Positions 8,651-17,854 of a stretch of DNA of 64,000 nucleotides are shown here, piece by piece. A program made the translations under genes and the position numbers. The notes under the pieces are model-generated. The model had not been told where the DNA came from. It was given only the letters and a program-made list of their open reading frames with translations, and searched no databases. Source of the DNA: Winogradskyella luteola (GTDB taxonomy: Bacteria > Bacteroidota > Bacteroidia > Flavobacteriales > Flavobacteriaceae); assembly GCF_019203985.1 (NCBI RefSeq), contig NZ_JAGSPD010000001.1, forward strand, positions 248,001 through 312,000, given 5' to 3'. The first letter of the stretch is position 1. The number at the start of each line of letters is the position of its first letter.

Positions 8651-9352
8651 ATGAGATTTAGGTGGGTTGTAATTATGGTTTTATTTTTATGGAATTGTGA
8701 AGATAAACAAACTTCAAAACAAACAAATACCTCTACCACAAAAGATTCTATAGGTGATAAATCTAAAGTTGTTAATGAAAAGCAACCCAAACCAGAATTC
8801 CCAATACTTACGGATAGCAATGCCATGGAATTCTTTTTGGATTATGAAAAAGAGCATAAAGAGAATAAGGTATGTATGTTTACAGATTTTGGCAACATCG
8901 ATATTCTGCTCTACGATAAAACCAAATTTCATAGAGCTAATTTTATTTATCTCACCAAACGCAAGTATTTTAATGGCACACAATTTTATCGCGTGGTTAA
9001 AGATTTTGTTATACAAGGAGGCAGTAGTGACGGGTTGGATTTATACAAAAAACGACGAAAAATAGGGAGATATCTCTTACCTCCAGATACCAAACGTGGT
9101 TATACCCACAAACGCGGCGCAATCTCTATGCCAAGTAGCGAAATAGAAAACGCGTATAAATTGGCATCCCCATTTCAGTTTTTTATTGTTGTTAATAGCC
9201 AAAGAGCAAAGCATTTAGATGGAGAATACACCATCTTTGGAGAAGTTATCAATGGCATGGATGTCGTTGATAAAATCAACGCTGTAGAGACTGACGATGG
9301 AGATTGGCCTTTGCAAAATGTGTATATCAAGAAAGTAGAAATTATAAAATAA
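8651..9352 (+). CDS. Cyclophilin-type peptidyl-prolyl cis-trans isomerase, lipoprotein
   Basis: 233 residues. A short lipoprotein signal (MRFRWVVIMVLFLWNC, lipid on Cys16) is followed by a polar, Thr/Lys-rich spacer and a cyclophilin domain from about residue 70. Domain marks are FGNIDILLYDKTKFHRANFI, FNGTQFYRVVKDFVIQGGS and SPFQFFIVVN. The catalytic Arg/Phe of FYRVV and the GG of QGGS are present. It should catalyse proline isomerisation during protein folding at the periplasmic membrane face. The Trp usual in human cyclophilin A is absent, as in many bacterial forms. It is divergent from the Nudix gene with a two-base gap. Confidence 0.85.
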   Translation: MRFRWVVIMVLFLWNCEDKQTSKQTNTSTTKDSIGDKSKVVNEKQPKPEFPILTDSNAMEFFLDYEKEHKENKVCMFTDFGNIDILLYDKTKFHRANFIYLTKRKYFNGTQFYRVVKDFVIQGGSSDGLDLYKKRRKIGRYLLPPDTKRGYTHKRGAISMPSSEIENAYKLASPFQFFIVVNSQRAKHLDGEYTIFGEVINGMDVVDKINAVETDDGDWPLQNVYIKKVEIIK

Positions 9353-9413
9353 TTATGATTTTACTTTTCATTTTTTAATATCTTGTCTATCTAACTTTCG
9401 TAACCAATATATC

Positions 9414-11552
9414 ATGATTTCTAAAGCACTCAAAACTACAGTACTTTGCAGTACTATCTTATTTGCCAGTTGTAAAGAAGAACCAAAGACAACCGAAATT
9501 CCCTTGATGACCGATAATTTACTTTTGCAAGAATGGGAAGGTCCTTACCAAGGTGTACCTGCTTTTGACAAAATGGATGTGGCCTATGTAAAAGAAGCTG
9601 TAGAAAAAGGCATGAAACATCAACTAAAACAAATTGATGCCATTGCAAATAATGAAAATGATCCGACTTTTGAAAACACCATCGTTGCTATGGAAAGTGC
9701 AGGAAAACCACTAAACCGTGTATTTACGTACTATGGCATTATGAGTAGTAATATGTCTTCCCCAGAGTTTAGAGAGGTGCAAGTGGAATTGGCTCCAAAA
9801 CTTTCTGAGTTTCGATCCAAAATCACCCAGAACGAAAAATTATTTCAACGTATCAAAGCAGTCTATGATGCTTCACAGAAAAAACCGCTTGAGCCCCAAG
9901 CTCAACGTGTCGTTGATTTAATCTATAAGCAGTTTGAAATGAATGGCGCCAATCTCGACATAAAAAAGAAAAAGCGCTATGCAGAAATTAATAAGGAATT
10001 GTCTACACTTTACACCAAATTTTCCAACAATGTATTGCATGATGAAGAAAATTATGTAACCTATTTAACAGAAGATCAGCTTGGAGGTTTATCTGAAGGC
10101 TTTACAAAATCTGCTGCCAAAATAGCGACAGATAAAGGTCACGAAGGTAAATATGCTATCACCAACACACGTTCGTCAATGGATCCGTTCCTTACCTACT
10201 CTACCAATCGTGAGCTACGTAAAAAAGTTTGGGAAAACTATTACTCTAGAGGGGATAATGGAGACGATTACGACAACAATAAAATTATCGCTGAGATTTT
10301 AAAGCTACGAAAAGAGCGTGTTGGTTTAATGGGCTATGATAATTATGCCCAATGGAGATTACAAGATCGTATGGCTAAGCATCCTGAAAATGCTATGGAT
10401 TTAATGTTAAAAGTATGGCCAGCAGCTACAGCAAGAGTAAAAGAGGAAGTTGCCGATATGCAAGCTATAGCTAACGAACTTGGAGATGAAATTACTATAG
10501 AACCTTGGGACTATCGTTATTATGCAGAAAAAGTTAGGAAGAAAAAATACGATTTAGATAGTGATGAAGTAAAGCAATATCTACAATTAGATAAACTCAC
10601 CGAGGCCATGTTCTTTGTAGCGGGCGAATTATTCAATTATAACTTTACACCTGTAGAAGATGGTTCAGTACCTGTGTTTCATGAAGATGTAAAGGTTTGG
10701 GAAGTAACCGATAAAAATTCTGAAAAACACATTGGCCTTTGGTATCTAGATCCTTATGCACGCGAAGGCAAACGTTCTGGAGCCTGGGCAACAACCTACA
10801 GAGATTATACGTCTTTTGAAGGAGAGACAAATGTACTGGCATCCAATAATTCAAACTTTGTTAAGCCTGCGCCAGGAGAAGCTGTATTAGTATCTTGGGA
10901 TGATGCCACAACGTTTTTTCATGAGTTTGGACATGCATTACACTTTTTTGCGGCCGATGTTAAATATCCTACATTACAAGGCGGAGTTAGAGATTATACA
11001 GAGTTTCAGTCGCAATTATTAGAACGTTGGTTATCCACAGATAAAGTAATTAATCAATTTTTAGTACACCACGAGACAGGAAAACCTATTCCCGCTAAGT
11101 TGGTCGAAAAAATTAAAAGAGCATCAACATTTAACCAAGGTTTTGGTACTACAGAGTATTTGGCCTCTGCCTTAATTGATATGAAACTACATTTAGCGGA
11201 TCCTACAGATATTGATATTGATAAGTTTGAACGTGAAACTTTAGATGAATTAGGTATGCCAAAAGAATTGCCTATGCGCCATAGAACACCTCATTTTGGA
11301 CATGTCTTTTCAGGTGAAGGCTATGCAACGGCATATTATGGTTACATGTGGGCAGATGTTTTAACAAGTGATGCCGCTGAAGCTTTTAAGGAAGCGTCAG
11401 GAGGTTTTTACGATAAAGAACTAGCAGATAAATTAGTGAAGTATTTATTTGCACCACGTAATGCTATGGATCCTGCGGAAGCCTATAAAAAGTTTAGAGG
11501 TAGGGATGCAAAAATTGAAGCTTTAATGCGCGATCGTGGGTTTACCAAATGA
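9414..11552 (+). CDS. M3 family metallopeptidase (peptidyl-dipeptidase Dcp-like), lipoprotein
   Basis: 712 residues. The signal MISKALKTTVLCSTILFASC ends in a lipobox with Cys20. The zinc motif HEFGHALH is at about residue 503, with the third ligand and the catalytic surroundings in GEGYATAYYGYMWADV near 640. The length and the QSQLLERW block match the Dcp branch, which removes dipeptides from the C-terminus of peptides. E. coli Dcp is cytoplasmic; this one has a lipoprotein signal, so it should act in the periplasm or on the outer membrane. It converges on the TRIC gene with 17 bases between. Confidence 0.9.
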   Translation: MISKALKTTVLCSTILFASCKEEPKTTEIPLMTDNLLLQEWEGPYQGVPAFDKMDVAYVKEAVEKGMKHQLKQIDAIANNENDPTFENTIVAMESAGKPLNRVFTYYGIMSSNMSSPEFREVQVELAPKLSEFRSKITQNEKLFQRIKAVYDASQKKPLEPQAQRVVDLIYKQFEMNGANLDIKKKKRYAEINKELSTLYTKFSNNVLHDEENYVTYLTEDQLGGLSEGFTKSAAKIATDKGHEGKYAITNTRSSMDPFLTYSTNRELRKKVWENYYSRGDNGDDYDNNKIIAEILKLRKERVGLMGYDNYAQWRLQDRMAKHPENAMDLMLKVWPAATARVKEEVADMQAIANELGDEITIEPWDYRYYAEKVRKKKYDLDSDEVKQYLQLDKLTEAMFFVAGELFNYNFTPVEDGSVPVFHEDVKVWEVTDKNSEKHIGLWYLDPYAREGKRSGAWATTYRDYTSFEGETNVLASNNSNFVKPAPGEAVLVSWDDATTFFHEFGHALHFFAADVKYPTLQGGVRDYTEFQSQLLERWLSTDKVINQFLVHHETGKPIPAKLVEKIKRASTFNQGFGTTEYLASALIDMKLHLADPTDIDIDKFERETLDELGMPKELPMRHRTPHFGHVFSGEGYATAYYGYMWADVLTSDAAEAFKEASGGFYDKELADKLVKYLFAPRNAMDPAEAYKKFRGRDAKIEALMRDRGFTK

Positions 11553-11569
11553 AAAAGAGTGAGATACTT

Positions 11570-12190
11570 TTAAATATCTGATTTATCACTCCTATACAAA
11601 CTGGGCAGACTAATCTTAAACTTTACAGCTAGCAAACGAATAAGTATAACTATTAAGCCTGCAATGACAAAAAGATAATTTCGGTCTTCCAAAAAATGCC
11701 GTAATAAGAAATAGGTTAGTCCGCCCAAAATACAGGCAGTGGCATACACTTCCTTTCTGAATATAACAGGAATTTCATTACAGAGAATATCACGTATCAC
11801 ACCACCAAAACAAGCGGTCATGGTTCCTAATGCGATACAAATAATAGGATGCAAGCCTGCAACCAACCCAGTTTCTATTCCCACCACAGTATAGAGTCCT
11901 ATACCTATTGTATCAAATAAAAACAACGAGCGACGCAAGTGTTTTAAATAATTTCTAAATACCACAGCAAATACTGCCGAACCTATAATAACGTAAACAA
12001 AGGTCATATTCCGCATCCACGATACAGGTTCTACACCAACCATAATATCACGCAGGGTCCCACCACCAACTGCTGTTACAAATGCTATTATGAGAACGCC
12101 AAACGGATCCATTCGTTTGTTCATGGCGACTAAAACTCCAGAAATAGCAAAGGCTATGGTTCCTAATATATCTAAGGTTTGAAAAAACAT
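11570..12190 (-). CDS. Trimeric intracellular cation channel (TRIC) family protein
   Basis: 206 residues made of two repeats of three helices plus a seventh. Each repeat carries the family's glycine-rich kink and charged partner: AVGGGTLRDIMVG near residue 40 and ACFGGVIRDILCNE near residue 128. Prokaryotic TRIC proteins (YadS/UPF0126) form potassium-permeable homotrimers in the inner membrane; the physiological role in bacteria is unsettled. The start codon overlaps the stop of the RDD gene by one base (TAATG), so the two are translationally coupled. Confidence 0.85.
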   Translation of the reverse strand: MFFQTLDILGTIAFAISGVLVAMNKRMDPFGVLIIAFVTAVGGGTLRDIMVGVEPVSWMRNMTFVYVIIGSAVFAVVFRNYLKHLRRSLFLFDTIGIGLYTVVGIETGLVAGLHPIICIALGTMTACFGGVIRDILCNEIPVIFRKEVYATACILGGLTYFLLRHFLEDRNYLFVIAGLIVILIRLLAVKFKISLPSLYRSDKSDI

Positions 12191-12915
12191 TACATATTTT
12201 GAGTATAGTAATTATAATCTTTTAAAATGGTATCTATAAACTGAATGTCATATAACTTTGTTTCTATACCCAACGTATCACAAATCTTTTTCTTCAAAAT
12301 CGTTAAGGTTTTAAAATCGTTATTCTTTTTAGAAATAGTGAAGGCCTCTTTTATTATTCTAACATCCTTATCTGTAAGTTGCGTAACATTACTAAAAACA
12401 GGTTGGTAGTCATCATTAATATCTTCAAGGATTGTACTCGATATTTTATGCTTTTTCTTTACGCTAATTACCACTGTGCCAGCTGCAGAATCACCAACAC
12501 GTTGCTTTTTGTCCGATAATAAAATACTTAATATGCCAATAGATGAAAAGAAAAACCAAATATCTATGATTCTCAACATCCAACGAACTAAAAAATTGTA
12601 CCATTGTGTTGGAGAACCATCCAAACGCACCACTTTAATTTTCATTATCATTTTTCCAATAGTTTGCCCACTGAAGATAATATGGCATAATACAGAATAA
12701 AACAAAGCCGGTAACGTAAATAGGCCTAAAAAACCTCGTCTTGTCCAACCATCCGCATCAAATATTTCAGATAGGTTTACAAGATTTTCCATAATGGTCA
12801 TGTAGGTTATCAAAATGATACCATCAATTAAGAAAGCTACCATACGTTCACCCAAACCTATTAGCTTATAGTCTAGGTTAACATTTTGTGCTGTGTTAAT
12901 TGCTAATTTGCCCAT
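12190..12915 (-). CDS. RDD family membrane protein
   Basis: 241 residues. The RDD domain covers about residues 18-155: GERMVAFLIDGIILITY, then GQTIGKMIMKIKVVRLDG and LLSDKKQRVGDSAAGTVVI, with three membrane helices. A soluble, Lys-rich C-terminal part of about 80 residues of unknown fold follows. RDD proteins are poorly defined; some act in cation transport. The gene is divergent from the SpoIIM-led operon with only 34 bases between the start codons. RDD genes usually accompany this MoxR/DUF58 gene set, so it likely belongs to the same system. Confidence 0.85.
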   Translation of the reverse strand: MGKLAINTAQNVNLDYKLIGLGERMVAFLIDGIILITYMTIMENLVNLSEIFDADGWTRRGFLGLFTLPALFYSVLCHIIFSGQTIGKMIMKIKVVRLDGSPTQWYNFLVRWMLRIIDIWFFFSSIGILSILLSDKKQRVGDSAAGTVVISVKKKHKISSTILEDINDDYQPVFSNVTQLTDKDVRIIKEAFTISKKNNDFKTLTILKKKICDTLGIETKLYDIQFIDTILKDYNYYTQNM

Positions 12916-12949
12916 GGAAATGTATATTCGTTTTAAATTAAAGTGATTT

Positions 12950-13957
12950 ATGCGCGAAGCGTCTTTCGTGAAGCAAAATAAGGAAAAATGGATTGGTTTT
13001 GAAAACGCATTAGATAATAATGCAAAAATAAATCCAGACGACTTAGCTTCTTATTACATACAACTTACCAACGACCTATCTTATGCCCAAACCTACTATC
13101 CTGGCAGTAAGACTTTGTTATATTTAAATTCTTTAGCTTCCCAAGCGCATCAAAAAATTTACATTACCAAGAAGGAATCTAAAAATAAGATTATTTCGTT
13201 TTGGAGAGATGAGTTCCCCCTATTCTTCAAACAATATCACAAAACATTACTATATAGTTTTCTCATTTTTATGACTGCTGTTGTTATTGGTACTGTTTCA
13301 ACCTTAAATGATGACTCCTTCCTTAGACTAATTCTAGGTGATGCTTACGTAAATATGACTATTGAAAATATTGAAAAAGGCGAACCTATGGCCGTGTATA
13401 AAAGTGGTAGTAATATTGGTACATTTTTGGGTATTACCATTAATAATATTAGAGTGGCAATCGTTGCATTTGCTCTTGGTGTCTTTTTTAGTGTAGGTAC
13501 AGTTTGGGTTCTATTTAGCAATGGTATAATGCTAGGTGCTTTCATTACGTTTTTTTATAACTATGGCATTTTAGAAAAAACCTCAACCGTTTGGTTACAT
13601 GGTACTATTGAGATTTCTGTAATAGTCATTGCTGGCTGTGCAGGTTTGGTAATGGGCAATAGTTTTTTATTTCCTAAGACTTACTCTAGGCGTGTTGCCT
13701 TTATGAGAGGTGCCAAAGACGGGCTTAAAATTGTAGTCAGTACCATTCCTTTTTTCATTATCGCAGGATTTATTGAAGGTTTTATTACTCGTTATGGTGA
13801 ACAAATGCCATGGTTTTTAGCTTACGGCATTATTTTTATTTCTCTTTTTATCATCATTTATTATTATATCATATATCCTATATTATTAAACAAGGCAGTA
13901 AATAATGAATTTACCAAAACAAATTCTAAATTAATCCCCAAACCTAATGTATTGTGA
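12950..13957 (+). CDS. Stage II sporulation protein M family (SpoIIM/DUF95) membrane protein
   Basis: 335 residues. A soluble N-terminus of about 95 residues (MREASFVKQNKEKWIGFE) precedes five membrane segments. The SpoIIM-type core is visible in NIGTFLGITINNIRVAIVAF, ALGVFFSVGTVWVLFSNGIM, LHGTIEISVIVIAGCAG and IIAGFIEGFITRY. In spore formers SpoIIM takes part in peptidoglycan remodelling; non-sporulating Bacteroidota keep this homologue in MoxR operons, where its role is unknown. It is the first gene of an operon in which the next start codon overlaps its stop (GTGA). Confidence 0.85.
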   Translation: MREASFVKQNKEKWIGFENALDNNAKINPDDLASYYIQLTNDLSYAQTYYPGSKTLLYLNSLASQAHQKIYITKKESKNKIISFWRDEFPLFFKQYHKTLLYSFLIFMTAVVIGTVSTLNDDSFLRLILGDAYVNMTIENIEKGEPMAVYKSGSNIGTFLGITINNIRVAIVAFALGVFFSVGTVWVLFSNGIMLGAFITFFYNYGILEKTSTVWLHGTIEISVIVIAGCAGLVMGNSFLFPKTYSRRVAFMRGAKDGLKIVVSTIPFFIIAGFIEGFITRYGEQMPWFLAYGIIFISLFIIIYYYIIYPILLNKAVNNEFTKTNSKLIPKPNVL

Positions 13958-14874
13958 ACGAAAATTATATTGAACTAAGAACAAGAAGTACGTTTGGAGA
14001 TATTATTAATACCTACTTTTTATTTCTAAAACATAATTTTAAAGCTTACACTAATCTATATCTAAAATATAATGCAGTAAGCATTATTTTAACGCTCATC
14101 AGTTCCTATCTATTGGTTACAGGTTTTATGGGACTAGCAAGTCGTGATTTTAGATTCGGCATGGGAAACAACATAGCTTCTGACAGCTATCTCATTGCAG
14201 GAGCTATTATCCTTTTTTTGATTGTTTTTATCACATCTTTAATTAATTATAGTTTTTCTAGTGCTTATATTGCTGAGTACGTTAAAAACGATGGTACGAT
14301 TGTATCCAAAAATATTCGGAAAAGCATATTAAATAATATTGGTACAATTATTATATTCATTCTTATTGGAGGACTTTTATACATTGTCTATATTGTTATT
14401 TCTGGTTTATTGGCATTTATCCCATTATTGGGAATGCTTGTTCAATATGGTTTAAGCTTTACAATGACAGCTATATTCGGATTAACATTTATGTCTATTT
14501 TTTCAGGCAAGAAAGGGTTTGGAGAAGCAATTTCTGAGGGTTTTGATTTCACGTTTTCTAATTTTTGGAAAGTTATATTATACGGTTTAGTAATAGGCAT
14601 ACTCAATCTTATGATTACTTTTTTAATTGTATCCATTCCTAGTTTTATTCTTGGTATTTACACCTATTTTTCTGTAGAAAGTAACGTTGACCTCAAAACC
14701 AGTACTTTTGCAACATTGATGTTTACTTTTGGATTTGCTGCGTTTTTATTGTCTTTTATCTATACGCAAGCCCTGTCGCAATTATCTTACGGAATTCTTT
14801 ACCATAACCTATACGAAGTGAAACATAATGTATTTCTTCAGAAGAAAATAGATCAAATTGGTATTAATGAGTGA
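13954..14874 (+). CDS. Conserved integral membrane protein of the MoxR operon
   Basis: 306 residues from a GTG that overlaps the SpoIIM stop by four bases. The N-terminal ELRTRSTFGDIINTYFLFLK segment, seen at the start of many flavobacterial proteins at this locus, precedes six membrane helices. I recognise it by position and topology, not by a named catalytic domain. It may form a complex with the SpoIIM and RDD proteins, but nothing in the sequence shows a reaction. Confidence 0.7.
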   Translation: MNENYIELRTRSTFGDIINTYFLFLKHNFKAYTNLYLKYNAVSIILTLISSYLLVTGFMGLASRDFRFGMGNNIASDSYLIAGAIILFLIVFITSLINYSFSSAYIAEYVKNDGTIVSKNIRKSILNNIGTIIIFILIGGLLYIVYIVISGLLAFIPLLGMLVQYGLSFTMTAIFGLTFMSIFSGKKGFGEAISEGFDFTFSNFWKVILYGLVIGILNLMITFLIVSIPSFILGIYTYFSVESNVDLKTSTFATLMFTFGFAAFLLSFIYTQALSQLSYGILYHNLYEVKHNVFLQKKIDQIGINE

Positions 14875-15595
14875 ATTAAAGCTAAAACATATTAATACCT
14901 GTATTATAACATTTTTAAGTTCATTTGTTTTAAAAGCTCAAGATAGTGTTGTAAAACGTGATTCTTCAAATCTCGATGTTACTTACTTTAAGGAAAACTT
15001 CAAAGATAATTACGCTGGGGATGATTTCAACTATTCTATTAATGATACAGGGGGCATCAATTTAATACAACGTATCCTAAGATCCTTCTTTAATTGGTTG
15101 GGAGATGTTTTTGGGTTTAATATTGATTGGTTGGATTATCAAACCATGGAATATATAATTTATGGCTTATTAGGAATTATAGTACTTTACTTGCTAATAA
15201 AATTCTTATTGCAAAACCCTGTAAGTTCAGTATTTAAAACTGAAGACAAAGCTATTGAGGGCTTTAGCTATGTAGAAGAACATATAGAGAAAGTTGATTT
15301 TGACAAGCTGATAAAAAAAGCCCTAAAGGATAATAATTATAGATTAGCGACACGCTACATGTACCTTAAGTCCTTAAAGGTTTTAGCCAATAAAAAAACG
15401 ATTGAGTGGCACTACGACAAGACAAATTCAGATTATCTTAATGAAATAAAGGATTCCAAATTAAAAGCCTTATTTAAAAGAGTTTCTTACATTTATGACT
15501 ATGTGTGGTATGGAGAATTTCCTATAGATGAAGTAAATTTCAATAAAAATAAAGACGATTTCAACCAACTTATAAAAACGACCCAACATGGATAA
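14867..15595 (+). CDS. DUF4129 domain-containing membrane protein
   Basis: 242 residues from ATG 14867, which overlaps the previous gene's stop; the frame is open to a TTG at 14858, but the ATG gives a normal signal-like N-terminus. A lumenal stretch is followed by one membrane helix near residues 92-112, then the DUF4129 helical region (YRLATRYMYLKSLKVL, residues about 160-190). DUF4129 proteins accompany MoxR/DUF58 genes widely, and some actinobacterial transglutaminase-like proteins carry the domain. It likely bridges the membrane part and the cytoplasmic ATPase part of the system. Confidence 0.75.
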   Translation: MSELKLKHINTCIITFLSSFVLKAQDSVVKRDSSNLDVTYFKENFKDNYAGDDFNYSINDTGGINLIQRILRSFFNWLGDVFGFNIDWLDYQTMEYIIYGLLGIIVLYLLIKFLLQNPVSSVFKTEDKAIEGFSYVEEHIEKVDFDKLIKKALKDNNYRLATRYMYLKSLKVLANKKTIEWHYDKTNSDYLNEIKDSKLKALFKRVSYIYDYVWYGEFPIDEVNFNKNKDDFNQLIKTTQHG

Positions 15596-16790
15596 GCGTT
15601 CAAAAATAGCGCTCTATATTATTGGTGCGGTAATTGTTCTTATGATGATTGCAGAAGTCACCAAACCCAAAGCTATTAATTGGCGCGACTCCTACTCTGC
15701 TGCTGACAAAATTCCTTTAGGTTGTTATATTCTTTTTAATGAGTTAAATACATTTTCTGAAGGCAAAGTTTTAACTTCAGAACGTTCCATATATGAATAC
15801 TTAAAAGATATTGACACTACAACTTCAAAATCCTTAGTATTCATTAATAACTACATCAGTTTAGATAGTGAAGAATCTAAAGCTATTATGGACTTTGCTG
15901 AAAAAGGAAATACCGTTTTTATGAGTGGTAATTATTTTTATGGTAATGTCATAGACTCATTAAATGTTGCCATAGAAAGACAATACACTAATCTCTACAA
16001 GAAAGCATCAAATCATAATTTTACGAGTCCAAGTCTTCAAAAAAACAACCGTCTGTTTAAAGATGTCATCGAGAATAGTCACTTTAGCTCCGTTGATACC
16101 CTAAAAACTACAGTTTTAGGTACTGTGACAACAAAAAATGAAGATGATGTAGATGAAACACATCCGAATTATATAAAAGTTAATGTTGGTGAAAAAGGTG
16201 GACAATTTCTATTACACACCAATCCCTTTGCTTTTACAAATTATCATCTCATGGCAGACAAAGAAGATTATGCTGCCACAGTTTTATCTTATCTACCAAA
16301 ACAACAAATTATTTGGGATAATAATTATAAAAGTGGTCGAAAAGTAGTCACTAGCCCATTGCGTTACATACTTCAAAATAGAGCCTTAAAATGGGCTTTC
16401 TATATTAGTATGTTTAGTCTTATCTTATTTGTGGTTTTTAGAGGAAAACGTACACAACGTATTATTCCTGTTATCAATAAGCTAGAAAATGCCACAGTAG
16501 ATTTTACAAAAACCATTGGTGAACTGTATTATCAACATGGGGATTTTAAAAATATTATCGAAAAGAAAATTCAGTACTTTTTAGAGTTTGTACGTAGAAA
16601 CTACTACTTAGACACCAATCAACTCAACCAAAACTTTATTGATAAATTAGCAGTTAAGTCAAGTAACTCTAAAGAAGACTCCAAGGCATTGGTAGATTAC
16701 TTGGTTTTTCTAAAATATAAAACTAACCATACAGAACAAGAACTTATAGAACTCAATAAAAAAATAGAACACTTTACAAAACATACATAA
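15588..16790 (+). CDS. DUF4350 domain-containing protein
   Basis: 400 residues, overlapping the DUF4129 gene by eight bases. The N-terminal helix (about residues 7-24) and the IPLGCYILFNELNTF start of a Rossmann-like DUF4350 domain (about 38-235) place most of it outside the membrane. A second helix near 268-285 leads to a helical C-terminal tail of about 110 residues inside the cell. DUF4350 resembles the glutamine-amidotransferase-like domain seen in gliding and TldD-type proteins, but no catalytic triad is evident. Its operon position between DUF4129 and MoxR is standard for Bacteroidota. Confidence 0.75.
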   Translation: MDKRSKIALYIIGAVIVLMMIAEVTKPKAINWRDSYSAADKIPLGCYILFNELNTFSEGKVLTSERSIYEYLKDIDTTTSKSLVFINNYISLDSEESKAIMDFAEKGNTVFMSGNYFYGNVIDSLNVAIERQYTNLYKKASNHNFTSPSLQKNNRLFKDVIENSHFSSVDTLKTTVLGTVTTKNEDDVDETHPNYIKVNVGEKGGQFLLHTNPFAFTNYHLMADKEDYAATVLSYLPKQQIIWDNNYKSGRKVVTSPLRYILQNRALKWAFYISMFSLILFVVFRGKRTQRIIPVINKLENATVDFTKTIGELYYQHGDFKNIIEKKIQYFLEFVRRNYYLDTNQLNQNFIDKLAVKSSNSKEDSKALVDYLVFLKYKTNHTEQELIELNKKIEHFTKHT

Positions 16791-16792
16791 TA

Positions 16793-17854
16793 ATGGAAGA
16801 ACAAGACATATCATCTTCGGAGAATTTAGAGAATTCGAACCCTAATACAGACACACCAAGTAATGAAGCTAATGAGCGAGCTGTTGAAGATTTTAAAAGT
16901 AGAATAGACCTTAAACCGCTTCAAGATAGTGTTGAGCAAATAAAGCAAGAAATTGCAAAATTTATTGTTGGGCAAAATGAAATGATAGAGTTATTGATTA
17001 TTTCTATTCTCACTAATGGCCATTCTTTAATAGAAGGTGTTCCTGGTGTTGCAAAAACAGTAACAGCCAAGTTATTGGCTAAAACCATGGATGTTGATTT
17101 TAGTAGAATTCAATTTACACCAGACTTGATGCCAAGTGATATTTTAGGAACTTCGATTTTTAATGTTAAGACTAACGAGTTTGAATATAAAAGAGGTCCT
17201 ATCTTTTCTAATATTATCTTAATTGATGAAATTAACAGGGCACCAGCAAAAACTCAAGCCGCTTTATTTGAGGTCATGGCAGAGCGTCAAATTACTATGG
17301 ATGGCACACGTTACGATATGGAATTACCATTTTTGGTATTCGCCACACAAAACCCAATAGAGCAAGAGGGGACATATCGTTTACCAGAAGCACAATTGGA
17401 TCGCTTTTTGTTTAAAATAGAAGTAGATTATCCATCACTTGAAGATGAAGTTCAGATTTTAGTAGATAACCATCATAGACAAGACACTATGGACTTTAAT
17501 ACTATAGCACCTGTGCTATCATCTGATGCTATTAAGAAATATCAAGATTTAATAAAGCAAATCGTTGTAGAGGACAACCTTTTAAATTATATCGCTTCCA
17601 TTGTAAACAATACCCGTAATAATGCTAATCTTTATCTAGGAGCATCACCAAGAGCGTCCATTGCCATCTTAAATGCTGCAAAGGCCAATGCTGCAATTAA
17701 TGGAAGAGATTTTGTAACACCAGATGATATAAAGCGTTGTACAAAAGCTGTTCTTAAACATCGTTTAGTTTTAACCCCAGAACGAGAAATGGAAGCTTTC
17801 ACTGTAGATAAAGTTGTAGATCAGATACTTGAAACCATTGAGATTCCAAGATAG
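16793..17854 (+). CDS. MoxR family AAA+ ATPase
   Basis: 353 residues. An acidic, low-complexity N-terminus (about 30 residues) precedes the AAA+ core: Walker A GVPGVAKT near residue 87, Walker B IILIDEINRAPAKTQ near 143, sensor 1 FATQNPIEQEGTY near 185, and the sensor-2 Arg in GASPRASIAIL near 283. MoxR ATPases act as chaperones that mature or assemble partner complexes, often through a von Willebrand A protein. Here no vWA gene follows within the operon. The DUF58 gene begins on the last base of its stop codon. Confidence 0.92.
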   Translation: MEEQDISSSENLENSNPNTDTPSNEANERAVEDFKSRIDLKPLQDSVEQIKQEIAKFIVGQNEMIELLIISILTNGHSLIEGVPGVAKTVTAKLLAKTMDVDFSRIQFTPDLMPSDILGTSIFNVKTNEFEYKRGPIFSNIILIDEINRAPAKTQAALFEVMAERQITMDGTRYDMELPFLVFATQNPIEQEGTYRLPEAQLDRFLFKIEVDYPSLEDEVQILVDNHHRQDTMDFNTIAPVLSSDAIKKYQDLIKQIVVEDNLLNYIASIVNNTRNNANLYLGASPRASIAILNAAKANAAINGRDFVTPDDIKRCTKAVLKHRLVLTPEREMEAFTVDKVVDQILETIEIPR

